The position numbers and the translations under genes were made by a program. The notes beneath the pieces were generated by a model. The model did no database searches and was not told where the DNA came from. It saw only the letters and a program-made list of their open reading frames with translations. Of a DNA stretch of 64,000 nt, positions 44,764 through 51,698 are shown one piece after another. This DNA is from Streptomyces sp. NBC_00557. GTDB taxonomy: Bacteria; Actinomycetota; Actinomycetes; Streptomycetales; Streptomycetaceae. The DNA is taken from NCBI RefSeq assembly GCF_036345995.1, contig NZ_CP107796.1, positions 2,108,001-2,172,000 on the forward strand. Reading direction: 5' to 3'. Numbering within the stretch: the stretch's first letter is position 1; every line of letters starts with the position of its first letter.

Positions 44764-46887
44764 CTACGCGTCGATGCGTGAGCGGTCCAGCGTTGCCGCC
44801 GAGCTGGAGATGAACTCCTTGCGCGGCGCGACCTCGTTGCCCATGAGGAGGTCGAAGACCTGCTCGGCGGCCTCAAGGTCGGACAGGTTGATCCGGCGCA
44901 GCGTCCGGTGCCGCGGGTCCATCGTGGTTTCGGCCAGCTGGTCGGCGTCCATCTCGCCCAGACCCTTGTAGCGCTGGATGGAGTCCTTGTAGCGGATGCC
45001 CTTGCTCTGGAACTCCATGAGCTTGTCGCGCAGCTCGCGGTCGGAGTACGTGTAGACGTACTTGTCCTGGCCCTTCTTCGGCTGGACGATCTCGATGCGG
45101 TGCAGCGGCGGCACGGCGGCGAAGACCCGGCCGGCCTCGACCATCGGCCGCATGTAGCGCTGGAACAGCGTGAGCAGCAGGCAGCGGATGTGGGACCCGT
45201 CGACGTCGGCGTCGGTCATCATGATGATCTTGCCGTAGCGGGCCTGGTCGATGTCGAAGGTGCGGCCCGAGCCCGCTCCTATGACCTGGATGATCGCGCC
45301 GCACTCGGCGTTCTTGAGCATGTCGGTCACCGACGAGCGCTGCACGTTGAGGATCTTGCCGCGGATCGGCAGCAGGGCCTGGAACTCGGAGTTCCGTGCC
45401 AGCTTGGCCGTGCCCAGCGCGGAGTCGCCCTCCACGATGAACAGCTCGCTGCGGTCGACGTCGTCGCTGCGGCAGTCGGCCAGCTTCGCCGGCAGGGAGG
45501 AGGACTCGAGGGCGGTCTTGCGGCGCTGGGCGTCCTTGTGCTGGCGGGCCGCGACGCGCGTGCGGGCGGCGGCCACCACCTTCTCCATGACGACCCGTGC
45601 CTGGGCGGCGGCGTCCCGCTTAGTGCTGGTCAGGAACGCCTTCAGTTCCTTGGTGACCACGTTGTTCACAATGCGGCGGGCCGCCGACGTGCCCAGGACC
45701 TCCTTGGTCTGGCCCTCGAACTGCGGCTCGGCCAGGCGCACGGTCACGACGGCGGTGAGGCCCTCGAGGGCGTCGTCCTTGACGATGTTGTCCTCGGCCA
45801 CGCGCAGCAGCTTCTTGGCGCGCAGCACCTCGTTGAACACCCCGGTCACGGCCTGCTCGAAGCCGGAGACGTGGGTGCCGCCCTTGGGGGTGGCGATGAT
45901 GTTGACGAAGGACCGGACGGTCGTGTCGTAGCCCGTGCCCCAGCGCAGCGCGACGTCGACGCCCAGCTCGCGCGTCACCTCGGTCGGCGTCATCTGGCCG
46001 TGCTCGTCGAGGACGGGGACCGTCTCCTTGAAGGTGCCCTTGCCGGAGAAGCGCAGGACGTCGCAGACCGGCTTGTCGCTTGCCAGGTACTCGCAGAACT
46101 CGCTGATGCCGCCGTCGAAGCGGAAGGACTCCTCGCCCTTGCTGCCGCCCTCGCCCAGGCCGAACTCGTCGCGGACGACGATCGTCAGGCCCGGTACCAG
46201 GAAGGCGGTCTGCCGGGCGCGCTGGTGCAGGTTCTCCAGGGAGAGCTTGGCGTCCTTGAGGAAGATCTGGCGGTCGGCCCAGTAGCGCACGCGCGTGCCG
46301 GTGCGGGTCTTGGGGATCTTCTTGGTCTTGCGCAGCCCGCTCTTGGCCTCGAACTTCGCGTCGGCGCCCTCGCCGGCGAAGGCGCCCGGCACGCCGCGCC
46401 GGAAGCTGATGGCGTGCGTGTGGCCGCCGCGGTCCACCTCGACGTCGAGACGTGCGGAGAGGGCGTTGACGACGGAGGCGCCGACGCCGTGCAGACCGCC
46501 GGAGGCGGCGTACGATCCGCCGCCGAACTTGCCGCCCGCGTGGAGCTTGGTCATGACGACCTCGACGCCGGACAGGCCGGTCCTGGGCTCGACGTCCACG
46601 GGGATGCCCCGGCCGTTGTCACGCACCTCCACCGAGCCGTCGTCGTGGAGGATCACCTCGATGCGGTCACAGACGCCCGCGAGGGCCTCGTCCACGGAGT
46701 TGTCGATGATCTCCCACAGGCAGTGCATCAGACCGCGGCTGTCGGTCGATCCGATGTACATACCGGGGCGCTTGCGCACGGCCTCGAGGCCCTCGAGGAC
46801 GAGCAGGTGCCGCGCGGTGTAGTTGGAACCGTCCCGGTCTGCTCCTGCCAGCAGCGCTGTGGACGGCACGGACGTGTCGGCGGTCAC
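44764..46887 (-). CDS. parE: DNA topoisomerase IV subunit B (GyrB-like)
   Basis: 707 aa. GHKL ATPase: EIIDNSVDEALAG, DNGRGIPVD, GGKFGGGSYAASGGLHGVGASVVNALS. The TOPRIM region has ELFIVEGDSALGTAK, IMTDADVDGSHI (DxDxD metal site: TDADVDG) and the C-terminal GYRB domain RYKGLGEMDADQLAETTMDP. Partners ParC for decatenation of replicated chromosomes. Length is that of the Streptomyces ParE, a little longer than GyrB. GTG start (VTADTSVPSTALLAG). It is divergent from the DUF7455 gene. Confidence 0.95.
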   Translation of the reverse strand: MTADTSVPSTALLAGADRDGSNYTARHLLVLEGLEAVRKRPGMYIGSTDSRGLMHCLWEIIDNSVDEALAGVCDRIEVILHDDGSVEVRDNGRGIPVDVEPRTGLSGVEVVMTKLHAGGKFGGGSYAASGGLHGVGASVVNALSARLDVEVDRGGHTHAISFRRGVPGAFAGEGADAKFEAKSGLRKTKKIPKTRTGTRVRYWADRQIFLKDAKLSLENLHQRARQTAFLVPGLTIVVRDEFGLGEGGSKGEESFRFDGGISEFCEYLASDKPVCDVLRFSGKGTFKETVPVLDEHGQMTPTEVTRELGVDVALRWGTGYDTTVRSFVNIIATPKGGTHVSGFEQAVTGVFNEVLRAKKLLRVAEDNIVKDDALEGLTAVVTVRLAEPQFEGQTKEVLGTSAARRIVNNVVTKELKAFLTSTKRDAAAQARVVMEKVVAAARTRVAARQHKDAQRRKTALESSSLPAKLADCRSDDVDRSELFIVEGDSALGTAKLARNSEFQALLPIRGKILNVQRSSVTDMLKNAECGAIIQVIGAGSGRTFDIDQARYGKIIMMTDADVDGSHIRCLLLTLFQRYMRPMVEAGRVFAAVPPLHRIEIVQPKKGQDKYVYTYSDRELRDKLMEFQSKGIRYKDSIQRYKGLGEMDADQLAETTMDPRHRTLRRINLSDLEAAEQVFDLLMGNEVAPRKEFISSSAATLDRSRIDA

Positions 46888-47328
46888 GCGGTTCGCTCCT
46901 CGCTGAATTTCAGTTGGCCCCCTACTGGGTAAGGGGACGGCTTCGGTCGCCGCTCAGAGGGTACCGAGGCCTGGTAGAGCCGGTGTAACGCCACCCTCGT
47001 CGGGAACTCAGACTAGTCCAGGCTCGCATACACGTTCGATCCCTCGTTGGAGTGAAGTACATATCACGTTCCATTGGAGGCATGAACCATTTAGGCTCCG
47101 GGCACGTCCTCCTGAACAACAGGCAACCCGGCCTGGAGGACCGAGACACAACACTGAGCGAAACCGTAAGCACCCCAAGAGACGCACTACGGCACATTCG
47201 CCGCCAACCGGCAGCAGACAGCCGCCCCGGAAGATTTTTTTCGAGGAAAAGCCACGAGCGGGAACGTTTTCGGGCTGGTTGGATGTTGACCCTGGTACGA
47301 CAGCTCGTCGAGCTAGAGAAGAGGCGAC
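46888..47328. other. parE / DUF7455 divergent region
   Basis: 441 bp of lower G+C with the promoters of parE and the DUF7455 gene. A 147-codon open frame here lacks a sensible ribosome distance and contains a TTA codon, so it is not called. A 13-bp palindrome AGCTCGTCGAGCT (47302-47314) lies just before the DUF7455 start, and a TTGACC -35-like element at 47286-47291. Confidence 0.55.
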
Positions 47329-47559
47329 GTGACTACTGTTCTGACCCCCGCGAGCCCGCTGACGGCCGCCGATCGCTGCGACCGCTGCGGCGCCCAGGCA
47401 TACCTGCGCGTCGTCCTGCTGAGCGGCGGAGAACTGCTCTTCTGCGCCCACCACGGTCGCAAGTTCGAGCCGGAACTCAAGAAGATCGCCGCTGAGATAC
47501 AGGACGAGACGGAGCGGCTGACGTCCGTTCCGAACACCGCTTCCGAAGAAGAGCGCTGA
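47329..47559 (+). CDS. DUF7455 zinc-ribbon-like protein (76 aa)
   Basis: MTTVLTPASPLTAADRCDRCGAQAYLRVVLLSGGELLFCAHHGRKFEPELKKIAAEIQDET. CDRCG and CAHHGR form a small zinc-binding site; helix at the C-terminus. This short protein is very widely conserved in actinobacteria beside hrdB/parE, but its role is unknown. GTG start with GAGG 4 nt upstream (AAGAGGCGACGTG), chosen because it begins the conserved block. Confidence 0.9.
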   Translation: MTTVLTPASPLTAADRCDRCGAQAYLRVVLLSGGELLFCAHHGRKFEPELKKIAAEIQDETERLTSVPNTASEEER

Positions 47560-47600
47560 ATCTCGCACCACGACGAGCCAGCCCCGGCACAGGCCGGTGA

Positions 47601-47635
47601 ACGGGCGGCCACTCCCTCCAGGAGCGGCCGCCCGT
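47601..47635. terminator. Convergent terminator
   Basis: ACGGGCGGCC paired with GGCCGCCCGT (10 bp) around a 15-nt loop that can itself pair (CTCC/GGAG). Located 41 bp after the DUF7455 stop and 23 bp beyond the serine protease stop. Confidence 0.75.
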
Positions 47636-47658
47636 GCTCATGTCTCCGTGCGGAGGCT

Positions 47659-48537
47659 TCAGGAGCCACCCAGCAGGCCAGGACGGCCCTGAAGGGCCTT
47701 CGGGGCTCCTGAGGCCGCCCGCAGCACGCGCAGTACCTCGGAGACCCGCGTGTAGACCCCAGGGCTGCCCGGCTTGCCGCAGTCGCTGCCCCAGGACACG
47801 AGCCCGATCAGCCGGCCCTTCGCCACCAGCGGGCCGCCGCTGTCCCCCTGGCAGGCGTCCGGGCCGCCGGCGGCCTCTCCGGCGCAGAGCATGCTGCCCG
47901 CCCGGTAGGTGCCGTCGGGACCGCCCGGATAGGCGCGGGCGCAGAGGTCGTCGGGCAGCACGCGCACGTGTGCGGCGTACAGCCTGCTCGCGTAGGCGCC
48001 CTCGCCGGTCGTGTCGCCCCACCCGGAGACCATGGCCTGCGTGCCCGGCGTGTAGGCCGGGTCGCCCGCGCCCGCCATGCCGATCACCACGCCCTGGGGC
48101 AGCGGCTTGGCGAGTGTGATCACGGCGAAGTCGCCGGTGTTGGTGCGGCTGTCGTACCCCGGGTTGGTCCAGACGTCGCGCACGGCGACCTCCTGGCCCC
48201 CGCCCGACATCAGGTCGGTGCGGTCGGCGATGACCCTCAGGTCCCCCACGCGGTCAGGGGGCGCTCCGAGGACGTCCTCGGTCAGGCAGTGCGCGGCGGT
48301 GAGCACGGCCGTCCGTGTGACCGCCACGCCCCCGCAGAACTGTCCGGCCCGCGTACCTCCGAACCGGTCACGGCTGGACAGCGCGACCGTCCAGGGGGCC
48401 TGGGAGACGTCTATCGGGAAGCCGCCGACCACCACGCTGTCGGCCGTCGCGGGAGCCGCGCCCACCAGGGGTGTCACGGCCATGGCGGCCGTCAGGGCCA
48501 GCGATCGGATCAGTGCCCGGGCAACGGAACGGCGCAT
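47659..48537 (-). CDS. Secreted trypsin-like serine protease
   Basis: 292 aa. Signal peptide (RALIRSLALTAAMAVTPLVGAAPATA, cleavage near residue 32), then IVGG-like VVVGGFPIDVSQAPWTVAL. Catalytic triad His83 (TAAHC), Asp136 (TNTGDFAVI) and Ser233 (GDSGGP). Asp227, six residues before the Ser, corresponds to trypsin Asp189, so cleavage after Arg/Lys is expected. Disulfide cysteines are in the usual places (CGG...HC, CQGDSGG, SDCGKPGSPGVYT). Monocistronic and flanked by terminators; probably exported to the medium. Confidence 0.94.
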   Translation of the reverse strand: MRRSVARALIRSLALTAAMAVTPLVGAAPATADSVVVGGFPIDVSQAPWTVALSSRDRFGGTRAGQFCGGVAVTRTAVLTAAHCLTEDVLGAPPDRVGDLRVIADRTDLMSGGGQEVAVRDVWTNPGYDSRTNTGDFAVITLAKPLPQGVVIGMAGAGDPAYTPGTQAMVSGWGDTTGEGAYASRLYAAHVRVLPDDLCARAYPGGPDGTYRAGSMLCAGEAAGGPDACQGDSGGPLVAKGRLIGLVSWGSDCGKPGSPGVYTRVSEVLRVLRAASGAPKALQGRPGLLGGS

Positions 48538-48604
48538 GCAGACTCCTCACTCTCGGGTCGTACCGGGACACCCAGAGTGATCCACTGCGCGGCGGCGCGC
48601 AGCA

Positions 48605-48640
48605 CGAGGGCCCGGCCCCCCGAAGGGAGCCGGGCCCTCG
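48605..48640 (-). terminator. hrdB terminator
   Basis: 12-bp perfect stem CGAGGGCCCGGC / GCCGGGCCCTCG with a 12-nt loop, 18 bp beyond the hrdB stop on the minus strand. Confidence 0.8.
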
Positions 48641-48658
48641 CCGTCGTACGACCGCGAC

Positions 48659-50203
48659 CTAGTCGAGGTAGTCGCGCAGCACCTGGGAACGCGACGGGTG
48701 GCGCAGCTTGGACATGGTCTTGGACTCGATCTGGCGGATGCGCTCACGCGTCACGCCGTACACCTTGCCGATCTCGTCGAGGGTCTTCGGCTGACCGTCG
48801 GTGAGACCGAACCGCATGGAGACGACGCCGGCCTCGCGCTCGGACAGGGTGTCCAGAACGGAGTGCAGCTGCTCCTGCAGGAGCGTGAAACTGACGGCGT
48901 CGGCGGGGACGACGGCCTCGGAGTCCTCGATGAGGTCACCGAACTCGCTGTCGCCGTCCTCGCCCAGCGGGGTGTGCAGCGAGATGGGCTCGCGGCCGTA
49001 CTTCTGGACCTCGATGACCTTCTCCGGGGTCATGTCGAGCTCCTTGGCCAGCTCCTCCGGGGTGGGCTCACGGCCCAGGTCCTGGAGCATCTGGCGCTGC
49101 ACGCGCGCGAGCTTGTTGATGACCTCGACCATGTGCACCGGGATACGGATGGTGCGGGCCTGGTCGGCCATGGCGCGGGTGATGGCCTGACGGATCCACC
49201 AGGTGGCGTACGTGGAGAACTTGTAGCCCTTGGTGTAGTCGAACTTCTCGACCGCGCGGATCAGACCGAGGTTGCCCTCCTGGATGAGGTCCAGGAAGAG
49301 CATGCCGCGGCCCGTGTAGCGCTTGGCCAGGGAGACCACCAGACGGAGGTTGGCCTCCAGCAGGTGGTTCTTGGCGCGGCGGCCGTCCTCGGCGATGATC
49401 TCGAGCTCGCGCTTGAGCTTCGGCGCCAGCTTGTCGGCGTTGGCCAGCTTGTCCTCGGCGAACAGACCCGCCTCGATGCGCTTGGCCAGTTCGACCTCCT
49501 GCTCGGCGTTGAGCAGGGGGACCTTGCCGATCTGCTTCAGGTAGTCCTTGACCGGGTCGGCGGTGGCGCCGGCCGCGGCAACCTGCTGCGCGGGCGCGTC
49601 GTCCTCGTCCTCGTCGGACAGGACGAAGCCAGCGCTCTCGGCGCCCTCCGGCTCGTCGGCGACCTTGGCGTCCTCAAGCACCTCGTCTTCGAGAAGCTCG
49701 ACGTCGTCCTTCTTGGCCGTGGTCTTCTTGGCGGCCGTCTTCTTCGCGACGGTCTTCTTCGCGGCCGCCTTCTTGGCGGTCGTCTTCTTGGCCGCGGCCT
49801 TCTTGGCGGGGGCGGCTTCCTCGGCGGAATCGGTTACGGCGGGAGCGACGGGCGCCGCGGGAGCGGCCGTGCTGGCGGTGGCCTTCCTCGTGGTGGTCAC
49901 CGCCTTCGCCGCGACCGTCTTGGTGGCGGTGCGCTTCGCGGGGCTCTTCGCTGCGACGCTCTTGCGGGTGCGCTTGGGCTCTGCGGCACTGACCATCAGC
50001 GTCACACCCTCTTCCTCAAGAATCTGGTTGAGGCTGCGCAGTACGTTCTTCCACTGAGTGGCCGGAATCTGGTCAGCTTCGAAGGCCCGACGCACATCGT
50101 CGCCGGCGATCTGCCCCTCAGCCTTTCCCCGCTCAATGAGCGCCATGACAGAGACGGACTCGGCGATCTCCGGCGGGAGCGTACGGGATGTGCTGGCCGA
50201 CAC
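48659..50203 (-). CDS. hrdB: Principal RNA polymerase sigma factor HrdB
   Basis: 514 aa, essential group 1 sigma-70 factor. Region 1.1-like start ([36 protein letters not shown]), a Lys/Ala-rich repeat block ([17 protein letters not shown]..., about 135-170) and an acidic stretch (DEDEDDAPA). Region 1.2/2 follows ([64 protein letters not shown] with core-binding and -10 recognition), then region 3 and region 4.2 ([23 protein letters not shown], -35 recognition). GTG start at 50203 matches the known HrdB N-terminus and has GAGAGG upstream. Confidence 0.98.
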   Translation of the reverse strand: MSASTSRTLPPEIAESVSVMALIERGKAEGQIAGDDVRRAFEADQIPATQWKNVLRSLNQILEEEGVTLMVSAAEPKRTRKSVAAKSPAKRTATKTVAAKAVTTTRKATASTAAPAAPVAPAVTDSAEEAAPAKKAAAKKTTAKKAAAKKTVAKKTAAKKTTAKKDDVELLEDEVLEDAKVADEPEGAESAGFVLSDEDEDDAPAQQVAAAGATADPVKDYLKQIGKVPLLNAEQEVELAKRIEAGLFAEDKLANADKLAPKLKRELEIIAEDGRRAKNHLLEANLRLVVSLAKRYTGRGMLFLDLIQEGNLGLIRAVEKFDYTKGYKFSTYATWWIRQAITRAMADQARTIRIPVHMVEVINKLARVQRQMLQDLGREPTPEELAKELDMTPEKVIEVQKYGREPISLHTPLGEDGDSEFGDLIEDSEAVVPADAVSFTLLQEQLHSVLDTLSEREAGVVSMRFGLTDGQPKTLDEIGKVYGVTRERIRQIESKTMSKLRHPSRSQVLRDYLD

Positions 50204-50513
50204 GAACAACCTCTCGGAACGTTGGAAAGCGGCTTCCGGCACCGTCCACTGCGGACAGGAGCCGACCACCGGCCTGGGGATGGGCCGACGGCGCGGGCGG
50301 GGGCCGGGAAGATGCACAGCGCCTGTCCAGGCGTCCGTATTCCCTCCGCGGCTGTCACCTCTTAGGTCATCGCGCTGTTTCCACGAGCGTTACGCCCAAT
50401 CTGCGTGGCCCGAGTCACACCCCGTAAGCGGTCAAAAGCGATCAGACTTGGACAAATAGGATCACTCTCTGACGTCCGCCCGATCACCCGGACACCCCTG
50501 GCGGCCCGTCGCA
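50204..50513 (-). promoter_or_regulatory. hrdB promoter region
   Basis: Leader and promoters of hrdB. On the minus strand two sequences resemble the sigma-R pattern GGAAT-N18-GTT: GGAAT-N18-GCT (starting near 50342) and GGAAA-N18-GGT (near 50384); S. coelicolor hrdB is known to have a sigma-R dependent promoter. Neither is a perfect match, so the exact site is unassigned. Confidence 0.35.
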
Positions 50514-50559
50514 CCGCTGGACCTTGCCGGACCGCGCAAGGTCCGGCAAGGTCCAGCGG
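50514..50559. terminator. Strong insulator hairpin between whiH and hrdB
   Basis: 20-bp perfect stem (arm CCGCTGGACCTTGCCGGACC) with 6-nt loop GCGCAA, about 90 nt past the whiH stop. Would stop whiH transcripts from entering the hrdB promoter region. Confidence 0.85.
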
Positions 50560-50648
50560 CGGCCGTCAACGAGCCCGGCACCGCCACGCGCGCCACGAGA
50601 ACCAGGCCGACGCCCCACACCGGCGACCGCTCCGCCCCGGCCGCGGGG

Positions 50649-51536
50649 TCAGTGCTCGCGCGGAGCGGGCACCACGCGCTCCACCTCGGGGTGGACCGTG
50701 AGCAGTTGCCGCATGGCCGTCTCTGCCGCCGCGCCGTCGCCGGTGCCGAGCGCGTCGACGATCCGCGCGTGCTGCGCGAGCGACGTCTCGTTCGGCCGGT
50801 CACAGCCCGTGACCGGGCCTCCCGAGACCTGGAGGGCGGCGGAGACGATTCCGGAGAGGTGTTCGAGCATGCGGTTGCCGGCGATCTGGATGAGCAGCCC
50901 GTGGAACTCGTTGTCGGCGCGCGAGTAGGTCAGCGCGTCGCCCTGCGCCATGGCGTGACTCATGATCTCGACCATGTCGCTGAGGCGCTGCTGCACCTCC
51001 TCGCGCCCGTGCCCGGCGGCGAGGCGGGCGGCCAGCGGCTCGATGGTCCAGCGCAGCTCGCTCAGCTCGCGGCGCTGGTCGTCGCGCTGGGGCCCGAAGG
51101 CCCGCCACTCGATGATGTCGGGGTCGAGCAGGTTCCAGTCGCTGACGGGACGCACACGCGTGCCGACGTTCGGGCGGGCGCTGACCAGGCCCTTGGCCTC
51201 CAGAACGCGGAGGGACTCACGGACGACGGTGCGGGAGACCTCGAAGCGCTGGCCGATCTCCTCGGGCACCAGCGGCCGGTCGGCGCCCAGGTCGCCGGAG
51301 ACGATCATCTGTCCGAGCTGCTGAACGAGTTGGCCGTGCAGCCCGCGTCCGCGGCTGCCGGCGGCGCGTCGGCCGACGCGGCCGAGCTCGGGATCCGCGC
51401 CTTCCCAGGAGGGTGCTGTGACGCGGTCGGCCACCTGCGGTTCTGCGTAGGGGTAGCGGTCGAGTTCGCCCGGGCCGGCCAGACCGGAGTCGGTGGAGCG
51501 GGCGGCGGTCATCATGGTGTGCGCAAGGGTACTCAC
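50649..51536 (-). CDS. whiH: Sporulation regulator WhiH (GntR family)
   Basis: 295 aa. Ala-rich start (VSTLAHTMMTAARSTDSGLAGPGELDRYPYAEPQ), winged helix (HGQLVQQLGQMIVSGDLGADRPLVPEEIGQRFEVSRTVVRESLRVLEAKGLVSARPNVGTRVRP) and FCD effector domain. WhiH is required for sporulation septation and is controlled by sigma-WhiG and by itself. GTG at 51536 gives exactly the known 295-residue length; a sigma-WhiG-like promoter ends 7 nt upstream, indicating leaderless translation. Confidence 0.95.
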   Translation of the reverse strand: MSTLAHTMMTAARSTDSGLAGPGELDRYPYAEPQVADRVTAPSWEGADPELGRVGRRAAGSRGRGLHGQLVQQLGQMIVSGDLGADRPLVPEEIGQRFEVSRTVVRESLRVLEAKGLVSARPNVGTRVRPVSDWNLLDPDIIEWRAFGPQRDDQRRELSELRWTIEPLAARLAAGHGREEVQQRLSDMVEIMSHAMAQGDALTYSRADNEFHGLLIQIAGNRMLEHLSGIVSAALQVSGGPVTGCDRPNETSLAQHARIVDALGTGDGAAAETAMRQLLTVHPEVERVVPAPREH

Positions 51537-51543
51537 GGATCCT

Positions 51544-51571
51544 TTGTCGGCGTCGCCTCCAACTCCCTTGA
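51544..51571 (-). promoter_or_regulatory. sigma-WhiG-type promoter of whiH
   Basis: On the minus strand TCAA-N16-GCCGACAA, close to the sigma-WhiG consensus TAAA-N15/16-GCCGATAA. The -10 element ends 7 nt before the whiH GTG, so transcription would begin at or near the start codon. whiH is one of the few known direct targets of sigma-WhiG. Confidence 0.7.
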
Positions 51572-51632
51572 GGTCTTTGGTGAAAAGCACACGAAAGGGT
51601 GATCGCTCACCCCATCGCAATTGACGCCTTAT

Positions 51633-51653
51633 CGGAAAGAAATGGTCTTTCCG
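51633..51653 (-). terminator. Hairpin after the ABC fusion gene
   Basis: CGGAAAG-AAATGGT-CTTTCCG, 7-bp perfect stem, 46 bp past the stop of the ABC fusion gene and upstream of whiH. Shorter and less G+C-rich than the other terminators, so a modest terminator or a regulator site. Confidence 0.45.
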
Positions 51654-51698
51654 CGGGGAGTTGTGCACGCAGCAGGATCGGAAGTGGGCTGAGAGTCA

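Noticed and set aside
44500..44781. Proline-rich 93-codon frame on the plus strand before parE
   Set aside because: Low complexity, no ribosome site and overlaps the end of parE.
47052..47495. 147-codon plus-strand frame in the parE/DUF7455 gap
   Set aside because: Contains a rare TTA codon, has its Shine-Dalgarno too close to ATG and overlaps the DUF7455 gene out of frame.
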